A stretch of 64,000 nt of DNA from Orobanche coerulescens (taxonomy: Eukaryota; Streptophyta; Magnoliopsida; Lamiales; Orobanchaceae), in contig CM065815.1 of the NCBI GenBank assembly GCA_033398695.1, positions 5,822,501 to 5,886,500 on the forward strand. Reading direction: 5' to 3'. The notes beneath the pieces were generated by a model. That model had not been told where the DNA came from and did not search any database. It worked only from the letters and a program-made list of their open reading frames with translations. Within the stretch, counting starts at the first letter, position 1; each line of letters begins with the position of its first letter. This document shows positions 48,465-59,271 of the stretch, piece after piece. Both the position numbers and the translations under genes were made by a program.

Positions 48465-48692
48465 AGAATTAATTTGATATATTTTTTTTCCAAAAATAAA
48501 ATTGATACATAAAAGTTTTAATTGTTTAAACTATTAGGTTAAAAATAAAAGGAATAAAATGAGATGAAGTTTTTAATTGGTAGATAGTATATAATGGAAT
48601 AATCCTCTAACTTCCTCTCAAATTAAACGTTTATTTTTTTTAAGATTTTTAAAAAGAGGATTAACGTGGAGATGACACATGTTTCCTTAGAT
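48465..48692. repeat. Dispersed AT-rich repeat, copy 2
   Basis: It matches 30052-30285 through ATTGTTTAAACTATTA, TTTTTAATTGGTAGATA and GATGACACAT. It ends just before GCGACTCTTTTAATATTAAG, which may be its terminus. Confidence 0.7.
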
Positions 48693-50289
48693 TTTTTTTG
48701 CGACTCTTTTAATATTAAGTATAGATGTATAAAAGTTCGATATAAAATATATAAACATGACAGGAATCTATATGATCATTGTATATTTGTAATATTTATA
48801 TTAATATATTAATCAGTATACATGTGAAAGAACGTCATATATTTTTGATAAATATTTTGATTAAAGTCACACATTTTATACTTAATAATATACAATGAGA
48901 TTCACAATGATATTAATTCATTAGGCATAAAGTGATAAAGTATATTATTGTGACGTACTTAACTAAAAATATAATCAACTTATTATATTTGTTTATATAA
49001 TTTTTCTTTTCATAAGAAGAAGAATCAATCAAAAAATTTTTAAAATAAAATAACTTTGTAATCTAAAATTATTATAAGAAGGTGAAAACTGAAGTAAACT
49101 ATTGATCTTGTAAAAAGATAGATTTACTTCAATGAAATTATTTGGAAATTATCTGATTTTGTATTTTATATACAAATAATTTAAAATCAAGATATAATAT
49201 AATAATTATTCAAAAACAATTTATATTCAAAAAAGAATATTTTAGTTATATATGCCTAATGAATGTTAAATCAAATACCGTAAAAAGAAGATTAATTTAA
49301 AATATTAATAATAAAAATAGAGTTGAGACGATAAAACTATTAACTTCTAAACATTGAGAGAAAAATAAAAAGAAAAAAGAAAAAACAAATTGGTTCTCAT
49401 TAACTCTCATTCAAATGGGTAGGAGTTAGTATATTTTTAAAAAGAAAAAAGAAATATAATTAATTCAAAAAAATCCATATAAAAACGCGTGTTTTGTACA
49501 ACTCTCTTTTAATAGTAAAGTAGATTTTATTTCCATCTCTCCACATTTTATATTTTCAAAATAAAACGACCTTCCTCTCTCCATTTTCTAAATTTATAAA
49601 AATACAACTATTTTCTTCTCTCCTATTTTTATATTTAAAAAAATACAAATCTCTCTCTCTCCTCTTTTTATTTTAAATAATATAATTAAATATTATATAT
49701 ATACGACATGATTCTCATTCCTAAAACAAACAAGTGTTCATACTATTTAGAGAATACTCAGAATTTTGAATAGTAGATTTTTTTTTTTTTTTCATGCTTA
49801 CACGAGAGATCCTCATGAATGATGGCACTAGTAATGTTATAATGTAAAAATCATTTGAACCTGATTAGTATATCATACAACATGATGCACGGTGCAAGAT
49901 ACATATAAGTGTGTGATTATTTTCAAAATCATAATTGATATATAGTATAATTACAACTGTATATAATATAATTACAATTGATTTAATTACAACAATAACA
50001 TAATCGCAATTGTATATAACATAATTACGACTGATTTAATTTCAATTAATTTATCGTGCATGATAAATTATATTGCACATATAATATTTCAATAATCATA
50101 ATGGGATTACGTAAGGTAATAACTGTCTTTTATTAAACTCATATGAACAATCATGATTTATCTTTTCAAAATTTAAAAGAAAAAAAAAAAGAAAAAATTA
50201 CATGAGAAAAATGTGTACAGTGCTTATTTGAATGTAAGATACTTTTTTTATCCGAAATTTAACAACTTTTTTCATATTTTAAATTATTA

Positions 50290-50740
50290 AATTTGATATT
50301 TACTTGAAGATATTTAAATCACTTCTTCGAATAACACATTTGGTCACATATTCGATTAATACAAAACACATTCGAGTCATATATTAGAGTTATTTAAACT
50401 ACATTCGGTTCACTTATTCGAGTCACTTAATACACACTCAAGTCACCTAATTTAAATCCGAGCCACGTAAATTTCATTCGAGTCACCTATTCGCGTCACC
50501 TATATTACGTTGATCACATAAAATATATTCGGGTCACCTATTTGAGTCACCAAATTACATCCAAATCATCTAAAAACGCATTGGAGTCATCTATTCTAGT
50601 CACTTAAATTATATTGGAGTCACTTAAAACATACTCGATTACCTATTTGAATTACATAATTTACATTTGAGTCACCTATTTAAGTCACTTAATTACATCT
50701 GAGTAACCTAAAATAGACGACAAGAATGTAAATAAATTAC
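50290..50740. repeat. Degenerate minisatellite of TTCGAGTCACCTA units
   Basis: About twenty imperfect copies of a (C)ATTCGAGTCACCTAATTA-like unit, 15-25 bp each, follow one another with strong drift. There is no ORF. Spacing is irregular, so this is not a CRISPR array. Bases 50741-51695 are AT-rich and empty apart from a Stowaway-like end GATGGAGGGAGTATTA at about 51283. Confidence 0.75.
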
Positions 50741-51695
50741 TCAAATACATTCGAGTAAATACAACCGACAATTTAAGTATCAAAAGATTTATTATTAAAC
50801 TTGAGATAAAATAATATTTTCATATTTAAATGAGTGAAGATCCATATTCCCACAATTTATATGAACTTATTAGTTTCAATAATAAAAAGTAGTTTCAATT
50901 TACATGTTTAGTGTTTTTTTTTCTCTTCTTATATTTTATTTATTTCCCTTTTATTTTATTTATTTTAATTCTTTTTTAATAGAAGTTGGATCTAAAAATG
51001 AGGTTAGACATTTTGTATTGTACTCGACTTCTATATTTTCTTGTCTGATTCATTGACAGTGTGCTGCTCGAACTTTTATATAAAAAAAGGTCTTTTTATA
51101 GTGTTACATTTCATTAAATCGACACACATACTCATTTAATTTTAACCGCGCATTCATTATCAATACATTTTTTCTTTTAATTTACAACGCACACACCCAA
51201 CCATTATACTTTCAAAGTTTACATATATTTCGCATCTACTTAAAATACATTAATTTTCTTCAAAATATTGCAATTGTACGAAGATGGAGGGAGTATTACT
51301 CTTGTCTCGCTTAAAGAGTCTTCTTTCGTTAAATTACAATCTTTTAAGTTTTGACAATTTATTAAAAGTACAATTTTTGTTGACTATATATCCGTACTTA
51401 TTTTTCATTTTTCTCGATCAATTAATATTGGAATTTATATAACAAAAAAAATATTTTAATTAAATATTGAGAACTTATTTTAAAATAAATTATTTTATTG
51501 AGAAAAAATTATATTTTAAAGCTAACTATTTAAATGGTTCGACTAATTGGAGAGAATATCATACTATTATTTTCAATTGACAGGAATCAGTGGAGACGCT
51601 TTAATCTATATTGACAGAGGGGTTTCGAGGCTTAAGTTTGTTCTTTTTCTTTTCTTTTTTTCTTTTTAAATAAAGGCTTATGTTTGCATTCCCAT

Positions 51696-52129
51696 GAGTG
51701 ATCAAAAATATCCGATATCCGATCCGAAATATTCAAAAATCCGAAATTCTGGATATCCGAAAATTTGGATATCCGAAAATTCAGATATCCGAAATTCGGA
51801 TATCCGGAACTTCGGATTCGGAGGATAGTACTTTTCAGAAAAATCGGATATTCGGATATCCGAAATATCCGAAAAATCCTAAAAATTTTACTTTTTTATA
51901 TTTTAAATAATAGAAGGTATTCGGATATTCGAATATCCGATATCCATATCCAAATTTTTTTTCGGATATTCGTATATCCGATATTCGAATCCGAATATTT
52001 TTTTCGAATATAAGGATATCCGAATATAATTCATATTTTTTTTCGGATATACGGATATCGGATATCAAAATCTACTATCCGAATTTTCGGATATCCAAAA
52101 TTCCGAATATCCGGTTTTAAACACCCTAC
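51696..52129. mobile_element. hAT-like MITE built of GGATATCCGAA motifs
   Basis: Some 25 copies of CGGATATCCG/TCGGATATTCG-type palindromes fill 430 bp. The right end, read on the minus strand, is TAGGGTGTTTAAAACCGG and the left end is GAGTGATCAAAAATATCCG, an imperfect inverted pair like the termini of the other hAT-type elements here. No 8-bp duplication was found. The small frames inside are artefacts of the repeat. Confidence 0.62.
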
Positions 52130-52739
52130 CCGTAACTCATCTTGAAAGACCAACTTATTAAAAAATGAAAAAGAAAACAAAAAACAAAAAAGGAACTATT
52201 ATAAATGGACTATGATTCTGTGTGGCAATGTTACCCGGTTACTTTATAGCATATAGTTTATAGTCGATGAATTATTGATAAATGTTTGATAATAATAGTT
52301 TATAATGTTTTTTAATAGTTTATAGTATTTTTTGAAACACTATTTGAAGTAGCATTTGAACTTATAATTTATAAAATTTCAATTTTCTCTCAATTTTACC
52401 CTGTTGCTTTAATTAAATTCCTCATTTATCCTTCATTAAATGTATTTTTCTCTCATTTTAAGCATTTACTACGAATGTCTATTTATGTAATTTTATTTTA
52501 TAAACTCTTTCAACCGCTAATGTTACCAAATACTTTAAATTTAACCAGCTAGCTTATTAGTTACATCATCCGCTATAAATTAATTTATCCGCTATCCGTT
52601 ATTTTTGTCAAACAAAACGTATAATTCTCATATAAGCTTTTGAACATCTGGTTTAAGCTTAAAGACCTAAAGGGTCCTCTCAAGCATATTAATACTTGTC
52701 TCTGGCTTAAAAGCAAACCCTTTTAAAAGCTGTGTCTAT
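52130..52739. other. AT-rich spacer, nothing recognised
   Basis: Repeated TTATAGT-TTTTGATA words and pyrimidine tracts only. No ORF, RNA gene or element end was seen. Confidence 0.5.
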
Positions 52740-53470
52740 TTTGGAAGAATTTCAGCAAGGATCCAAGAAGAAATTTTAACCGAGTTTGGTATGGTGAAAG
52801 GTGAACTACCATTCAGATATATAGGGGCCCCCTTAACCTCTAGGAAACTCACTATTGCTCAATGCCAACCACTTGCTTTTCTTTGGTGCCGGTACCTACA
52901 AAAATAGTGTGTCTCGATTGTTTCGGTACCCAAGCCCTTTTGGGTCCTCCAAAGTTAACGATACTTATAGCATTTGGAACAATTGTCTCTTTTGGAACCC
53001 ATATTTGTTTAACTTTGATGGTTCTCAATTTTGAACGAGCGTTAACATCATGACTCGTTGTTTGGGAGGAGTTTTTGAGTTCTCGGTTTCGTTTTTTTTT
53101 ATTTTGTCAAGATTGATAAGAGATTGTTCTCTTTTAAATGGGTCGAGACCAAGACCATGTTTTAGCAATGGGGATTTTTGAATGGATAAAAGCTTTTCGA
53201 ATTTCTCGTTTCCGAGAGTAAATTTATTCAAAATATATTTTAACTCCTTTTGAGTTTTCGTCAACTCAATTTTCAAAACATATCGAGTGAAGAGCTGGAG
53301 TGGAGTTAGAAGAGCTATAATAGCTTGGGAAGATGATTTGAGGTACTTGTCTTCACAATGCCGTTCTAAAACTGTCACTCAACAACTATATAGGATGGTT
53401 TTGACAGTGGTGATCTACCATGTTTGGAAGGAGAGGAATGCTAGGAAGTTCAAAAATCAGGCCTGACAGT
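52740..53470 (+). pseudogene. LINE ORF2 remnant, interrupted by a Copia fragment
   Basis: The first part (about 52740-52880) reads EFGMVKGELPFRYIGAPL and SRKLTIAQCQPL, the end of the LINE RT domain. The second part (about 53276-53465) reads LYRMVLTVVIYHVWKERNAR, the zinc-binding C-terminal segment. Between them, 52881-53275 belongs to a Copia gag on the other strand. Frame is not kept throughout. Confidence 0.68.
52870..53378 (-). pseudogene. Copia gag/gag-pol spacer fragment
   Basis: The minus-strand frame (53378-53025) contains ELTKTQKELKYILNKFTLGN and EKLLSIQKSPLLKHGLGLDP. Below it a GPKRAWVPK motif appears near 52940. Both are typical of the region between gag and the CCHC-protease border in plant Copia elements. 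There are no LTRs, so it is an isolated piece inserted in the LINE. Confidence 0.6.
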
Positions 53471-53717
53471 GGATCTACCATCAATATATTTACAATTTAT
53501 TTATCTACCTTATACAATCATTCTTCTAAAATACATCACACTTATATCAAATGTTAAACTTAAGCTGAGACAGAAGGAATAATTTTCGTTCTTCCCAAAC
53601 TAAGTGTTAATCTCCTCATCTCATAATGTAAGTCCTTTAAGATTTTTTTTGGGTTTGTAAGACATTTTATAAACGGAGTATGTAGATTTTAGATCCAAAA
53701 TGTGGAATTATTAACAT

Positions 53718-53941
53718 TGTTAAGACTGTTATAATAAGCCTTGAAAATGACATTTCAATTACCCTTTTGTTTTTATATAGTGTGAATGACTATTATACCC
53801 CTGATGTAAATATGTAATTACGATTGTGCCATCTGAAGTTTTCCTATAAATAGGACTTCAGTTATTAATGAAAAATATACGTGAGAATCATTCTCTCTAT
53901 TCCCTCTCTAAATTCTCTCTCTATAATATTCCGATTTTACA
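53718..53941 (+). repeat. Copia-type LTR, 224 bp
   Basis: It runs from TGTTAAGACTG to CCGATTTTACA, with TATA box TATAAATA at 53845-53852 and a CTCTCT leader. It is followed by ACACGTTATCAGCACG, a post-LTR sequence I know from many plant Copia elements. No gag-pol follows: 53942-54365 is leader-like, with A runs and CT-rich blocks, and no gene. The start is less certain than the end. Bases 53471-53717 to the left hold only AT-rich MITE-like scraps. Confidence 0.62.
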
Positions 53942-54365
53942 ACACGTTATCAGCACGACTCTACTCAACTGAGTAATATGATGAAAGTATGCTTCTGACA
54001 GCATCCCCTGATGAACCTCTCGACGTAAATCGAATTATTACAAAAATCTCAAGATCTCTCTACAAAAAAAAAAAAAAAATTCCATTTTTGTTCTTTCACC
54101 AATATCATCTTCTAATTTTCGAAAACAAACTAGCATCAAGAATATCTCCCTATAATCAGCCCCTCTCTCTCTCTCTCCATATATGTCTCTGTACTTGATT
54201 CTTTCTTCTCCCCAAAATCACGTTCGCCTCTCATCTCCTACTCTCTCTCTTTCTTTTCCTCACATAATACACACACCCATACTCATACATAAATCTAGAC
54301 ACTTTGCACTTATTAAAAAAAAAAAAAAATCATCATGCACACACTCAAACATATAAGAACAGACA

Positions 54366-54840
54366 ACCACACAAAAGGACTCGCACGACGGAGAGAAGAC
54401 ATCCAACTCTTTTCACTCGACACCAGTCCTCAGCCCGATGGACTCTCCGGGGCGTCACTCGCGCGACTCGTCCTTGACCCGGTTCTCCGACTCGAGTAAA
54501 CCCGGCTCGCAGAAATCCATCAGAGGTTCTCGCCGCCACCAACGGAAACGCGCGGGGAAGGATTGGAAGGAGTTCGATGCGATAGAGGAGGATGATTTGC
54601 TGGCCGAGGACGGCGGCCACCGTGGAGTGCAGCGGCGGTGCTATTTTCTGGCATTCGTGGTGGTTTTTCTCCGCACTATTCACTTCTTTTGCTTTGATCT
54701 TATGGGGGACCAGTAGGAATCAGAAACCTGTCATCACCATGAAGGAATCAATAATTATTGTTGAGGATTCAAATGGAGATAGATCTGGTGTTGAACGGAG
54801 AGAAGATATTAATTACATCATGACAGGTATGGTTCGTTTG
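54366..54840 (+). pseudogene. LEA2/NDR1-HIN1-like glycoprotein gene, exon-1 pseudogene
   Basis: The reading starts in mid-protein with KDSHDGEKTSNSFHSTPVLS, continues GRHSRDSSLTRFSDSSKPGS and WKEFDAIEEDDLL, then RRCYFLAFVVVF. This is the cytoplasmic N-terminal part and the beginning of the membrane segment of the plant LEA hydroxyproline-rich glycoprotein family. Near 54665 the frame slips by one base, and the transmembrane part (FALILWGTSRNQKPVITMK) continues in another frame to about 54840. The N-terminal start and all later exons (the LEA2 domain) are missing, so it is a truncated, frameshifted copy, possibly captured by a transposon. Bases 54841-55148 are CT-rich and A/T runs without a gene. 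Confidence 0.8.
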
Positions 54841-55148
54841 TGTTCATATGTGTGACAGACAATTAGGGTGGAGGGCATACCTCCTCTCTATCTTTCACCA
54901 TCTTTCATCTTTCATCTATCTATCATCTACCTTTCACTCATCTTTCATACAAGGAATCCATCTTTCACCATCTTTCAACCTTTTTTTTTTACTTTTAAAA
55001 AAATAAATTTAACATTCCATGAAACTAAAATAAATTTCATAATTAAAATTTTTAAACATACATCTAGACTTAAAAAAAAGAAAAACCGAAACCTAAGCTA
55101 GATAACATTAAAATTGCGAAAATACTTAAAATATTAAAACTACATAAA

Positions 55149-56453
55149 CTAAAATTGCCATCCCCATTTTTCGGCAACCTCACGCTTTTGATCCAACACC
55201 GTTTGCAACAATGGTCCGGTGAAGTGATCGTGGGACGTCATAATGAACTCCAAGTCTTTTCGTTTTTCATTTTCCAAAAGTAAACGTTTTTGTTCTTGGA
55301 TAAAACTCTTCGCCTCTTCTTCTTTTGCAATCTTTGCCTTCGCCACATCTTCTTTTAATTTGAGCTTCGCATTTTGGAGTCCCCTATACACTTTCATCAT
55401 TTCTTCTCGTTCGGATGACGTTGCTTCAACCGGCTTCTTTCCTTTTCGTCTTGGTGGCGATTTTGGTCTTGCACGGGGTGTCGGTGCCGGTTCTGGTTCG
55501 AGCTCGTGGGGGTGCTCGGGCTCATCTTGATCACATTGATCCTCATTTAGATCAATTGGGAATTCGACTTCAAAAGACGGAAACGAGGCGTTGTTGGACT
55601 CACTAGTTCTTGCTCATTTGGAGTTCGAGCCTTCCATTTCTTCAAAAGTTTCAACCTCGCACCACTTTGGATATGGCTTCAAAACATCCCAAGCCGCAAA
55701 ATGGTTAAACGCGTGTTTTGTTCTATGCTTGACACACCATTCTTTGTGTGTCGCCTTTAACACATCTTCATCATTGGTGCCGCTAGCCATGTTGGACTTT
55801 CGCCTATTGTAAATTCCGGCAAAGGAAGAAACTTTTTTTTGCAATTCACCCCACTTCGAATTTATTTGATGGTGTGTACGACCAACATCCACTCCCATAC
55901 GCTCGACGAACTCGGCCAAGACTTTCTTCCAAAATGAATGGCCGGTTTGGAAGTCCCCTTTATACGGGTCTAGTGAGACGCTCACGAAGGATTTTGCCAA
56001 AGTCTCTTCTTCGGCGGGTGTCCAAGGTCGCTTCTTGGCTCTTGTGGTGCGGACAACAATCACTTCTTCTTCTTGTGTCTCGGGCACTCCTTCTTCTTCG
56101 GCTTCTTCTTCGTCTTCGGTTGATAAATCGGTTGCACATTGACGGGGTGTAAATTGGGGAGACGGTGGCAAATGGAACTCGTTATAGCCGGTTTGTATGG
56201 GCATTTCGTTTGCAAAGTTAGAAAAACCGTGTGGACCTTGGGACGAATATTGAGAAAAATCGGTCCCGAATTGGTTAAATTGTTGAAAGTGTTGTGTGTT
56301 GGCACGGGCGCGGCTCGTGTTTGGTAGTGTGCGGCTCATGTTTGGTTGGGTTCGCGAAGGGTTGGATTGTGACGAAGAACCACCGCGGTTTTTGGTTGTG
56401 GCGCGATTTGGTTTTGGGTTTGGTTGACTAGTTTTTCCTTTTCTTGGATCCAT
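55149..56453 (-). pseudogene. PIF/Harbinger ORF1-type Myb/SANT protein with one nonsense codon
   Basis: The ATG at 56453 opens a 434-codon reading frame. It has an N-terminal Gln/Asn/Ser-rich part, an acidic stretch (EDEEEAEEEG), a Myb/SANT-like domain (KKRPWTPAEEETLAKSFVSV...QINSKWGEL), a helical part, and a NAM-associated-like C-terminus with a coiled coil (LQNAKLKLKEDVAKAKIAKE). Plant databases often call such proteins 'glutathione S-transferase T3-like'. In the middle (55612-55614) a TGA replaces the expected Arg codon in SNSK-ART; downstream the frame continues intact to 55149. No transposase is next to it. The longer upstream extension to 56648 is not used because MDPRKGK is the family start. 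Confidence 0.8.
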
Positions 56454-57528
56454 TTTTGGTTGATGAAATGAGTGATTTTGGTTTTGTTTTGTTTTGATGT
56501 AGGAATGAATGAGTGTATGTAAAATATATGGTTTTGGTTTGATTTTGGTTTGGAAAACCCACAAATATAAACCCCTGCTGTTGCTCGTCCTTTTCCCCTG
56601 CAAACAAAAAAAAAATCTTTTTTTTTTTTTAATTTTAAGACCGTTCAACGGTCATATGGACGTTGGGAAGCACATTTAGTGCGGTATCAATTGCTAGAAG
56701 ATATCCTAGATTTCCATCTTGCATGCTCTATATAGATATAGGGGGGTGGTGTATGATTTCGGTACCATAGGGTACCGCCCCCATTTAGAAGGGGAGACAA
56801 AAATAAATATTAAAAAAAAAAAAGTAAAGATAAAAAAATAAAAAAAAGTTGGAGAAGACAGGTTGTCTTCAAACCGTCGAATAGAAATTATATTTCACTG
56901 TTGACTTATGAACTTACGAAGCAAAAAAAAAAAGAAAAAAAAAATCGTGATCCCATATTCCCGATGTGAAACCAAAAAAAAAAAATATTCTTTTTATTAA
57001 TTTTTTTAAATTAAATCCCAAATTCGGTTTTTCTTAAATATAAGATACATATGATATCAGAATTAATTTTTATTGATACCATCGGGATCAATTTAACGAG
57101 ACCTTTAATTTGACACTAATATTGATATGAGTATTAACTCTTTTCACACATGTCATTAATAAATTTATTACAACGTACGAATTAATATACAACCCCGGAA
57201 ACCGTAAAGATTTATGCATACATACCATTACACTTGCTATTAACGGCAGTCGATATTTCGACCTATACCTTGACGATGACTATTTTGAGGAATTGATTGG
57301 ACGATCCTGCTTTGGTAGAAGCAGTTAATTATTTTGCAGTTTAAATTATGTCTCTTACTTATCTCAAAGTGGTGGTTTAAAACCACATATTTATTGCGTT
57401 TATTTTATATAATTATAATACCTCCCATGTGATGAGTTCAATTATCACAAGACGGATGGTTTTACATGTACGCAATTTATATATTATATATCACCATCGT
57501 GATTGGTTATACCACATGAATGGTTCAT
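56454..57528. other. Non-coding spacer
   Basis: It contains the leader of the Harbinger ORF1 gene on the minus strand (to about 56700), A-rich runs at 56811-56850 and 56920-56990, and then AT-rich DNA. No ORF or RNA gene is supported. Confidence 0.5.
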
Positions 57529-57850
57529 AAATCCTGCTCTCAAAGAAGAAGCAGTTGATAAAAATAAATCCTACTCTGGAGAAGTAGTTGATCGATTATC
57601 TAAATCCTGCTCTCAAAGAAGAAGCAGTTGATAAAAATAAATCCTACTCTGGAGAAGTAGTTGATCGATTATCTAAATCCTGCTCTCAAAGAAGAAGCAG
57701 TTGATAAAAATAAATCCTACTCTGAAGAAGTAGTTGATCGATTATCTAAATCCTGCTCTCAAAGAAGAAGCAGTTGATAAAAATAAATCCTACTCTGAAG
57801 AAGTAGTTGATCAATGATTCAAATCCTGCTCTCGAAGAAGAAGCCAAAAT
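57529..57850. repeat. Exact 73-bp tandem repeat, four units and a partial fifth
   Basis: Units start at 57529, 57602, 57675, 57748 and 57821, a strict 73-bp spacing. Each unit has two related halves: AAATCCTGCTCTCAAAGAAG...AGCAGTTGAT and AAATCCTACTCTGGAGAAGT...AGTTGATCGATTAT. The copies differ by only a few bases, so expansion is recent. TCCTGCTTTGGTAGAAGCAG at about 57309 is a distant single half unit. Bases 57851-58321 are AT-rich, with repeated AGTGATA-CATAAGCTATCAC phrases, and non-coding. Confidence 0.92.
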
Positions 57851-58321
57851 GATGGATATAATATTCGATCTCCATGATTAAACATGAACGGAGAAAATTG
57901 AGCAAGTGATACCATAAGCTATCACCAATTAATTAAAGAAGATCCCATACAAACTGCATGATGGGATCATTTGACAAGTGATATGGAAAACTATCACTGG
58001 AAAATAATTGCTCAATAAATCACACGTTGATTATATCACATGGTGGGATCATTGAAATCATGTTGATTGACAATATTCATGGGGAAACATATATCACATA
58101 TTTGTGAAAATATTGTATTTGCATAAAAGCAAATGATGGTCTTATTAATGGTGAAGAAGCACACAATAGTCGAATTGAAATATCGAAATTAGCTGAAAGG
58201 CAGTAAACACTCGACAATATGAAACGCGAAAAAGAAAATACATATGAAACCCATAAAAAGAAAAGGGGTGCGTCTCGAGAGTATAAAACTCCGTAACTCT
58301 GCCACCCCCTGGCATCAGGAT

Positions 58322-58990
58322 TTATAATGAAAGATCTAAAGGATCTAAACTTCTTTTCCGTTTGGCAGCAATAGCATGTGGCTGATGAGCTTTGACTTCT
58401 AAATTCTTAACTGAAATATATGCCTGAAACTTTATAAGTAGATCAGCAACAATGTCAGCACATATTATTATATCTCGTGATGGTTGAGATATAAACTTGT
58501 GATCTACTCCTTGATCCAGAAAGGCAAGCAAATCGCTGAAGAAATTATTAATATTCAACAAACCTATAGGTTTGGTATGGAAGTCCCGCTCAGCCCATGA
58601 CGTGATGTTGAATATCTCATTGAGTGTGCCGTAGCCACCTGGGAGAACAATAAAGGCATCACTATTATTCACCACATACATCAAACTATTATGAACAGAC
58701 TGTGCTTGAAGCATCAACCCAGTTGAACCTCCTATACTACTGGTTCTGACTGTGGGAAAGTGTAAGGCACTTGTTACACTTATTCTCCCATTTTGTGCAG
58801 CATCTAAAAGATAACCCAAAAATCTATGATTACTCCCACCATACAATATATCGATTTTGTGCTTTCCTAATTCTTTTACGAATTGATATGCCATATCTAC
58901 ATGCTGGATATGACCTATCAGTTTGGATCCACCTAAAATACATATAGTTTTAAATGGATGAGATCTATATGAGGATTCTGAGAACTCCAT
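58322..58990 (-). CDS. LONELY GUY-like (cytokinin riboside 5'-monophosphate phosphoribohydrolase) protein, intronless
   Basis: The product is 222 aa, close to the 210-225 of plant LOG enzymes, which release active cytokinin from its nucleotide. It has the Rossmann-like start (FKTICILGGSK, 13-23), ILYGGSNHRFLG (48-59), the family signature PGGYGTLNE (117-125), KPIGLLNINNFF (130-141) and the C-terminal helices. Departures from working enzymes are strong. The first Gly-rich loop lacks the usual Cys. The catalytic MH-RK motif before the signature is replaced by MLQAQSVHNSL (93-103), so the conserved Arg is gone. GTLEE reads GTLNE. Plant LOG genes have several introns; this one has none. It lies 282 bp downstream of the viral-type ORF, same strand. 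I infer a captured or processed copy, intact in frame, probably without LOG activity. Confidence 0.8.
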   Translation of the reverse strand: MEFSESSYRSHPFKTICILGGSKLIGHIQHVDMAYQFVKELGKHKIDILYGGSNHRFLGYLLDAAQNGRISVTSALHFPTVRTSSIGGSTGLMLQAQSVHNSLMYVVNNSDAFIVLPGGYGTLNEIFNITSWAERDFHTKPIGLLNINNFFSDLLAFLDQGVDHKFISQPSRDIIICADIVADLLIKFQAYISVKNLEVKAHQPHAIAAKRKRSLDPLDLSL

Positions 58991-59271
58991 TTTTCTACAC
59001 TAGACTTTCAAAATACTTTTATGAGATATACATTTTCTGATTTGTGGATCCTAAATTTAAAGAACAAACTTCTTTATAAACGACAAATGACTTCACTATT
59101 TTTCATTGAAAATGGAGCGGCAGATAAGTCATTACTTTTGACAAAATTGCAAAAGAAAACGAAAGATATGATATTATATTTTTCAATAAAAATGACGTTA
59201 CCAGTCGGCAACTGAGAAATTTAAATATTAGAAAATAATATTCAACAACTTGCATTATTTTGCTATTTACC

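Larger units (their letters stand above)
47444..50285. other. AT-rich intergenic DNA with TE scraps
   Basis: No gene is supportable. The CLB1 3' UTR comes first, including a T run at 47470-47494. CCGTGCGATGCACGG (about 47832-47846), and the similar GATGCACGGTGCAAG at about 49882, are palindromic motifs seen near the ends of short plant elements. ACTCTCTTTTAATAGTAAAG (about 49500) and the related ACTCTTTTAATATTAAGTAT (48703) look like repeated opposite termini. Two short repeats of AATTACAACTGTATATAA type lie at 49945-50040. Confidence 0.45.

Noticed and set aside
50290..50740. Spaced repeat that might suggest a CRISPR array
   Set aside because: Units drift, spacing is irregular, and there are no unique spacers of constant length. 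This is a plant nuclear genome.
51698..52068. Ile/Arg-rich frames in both directions
   Set aside because: They arise from the repeated GGATATCCGAA motif of the MITE.
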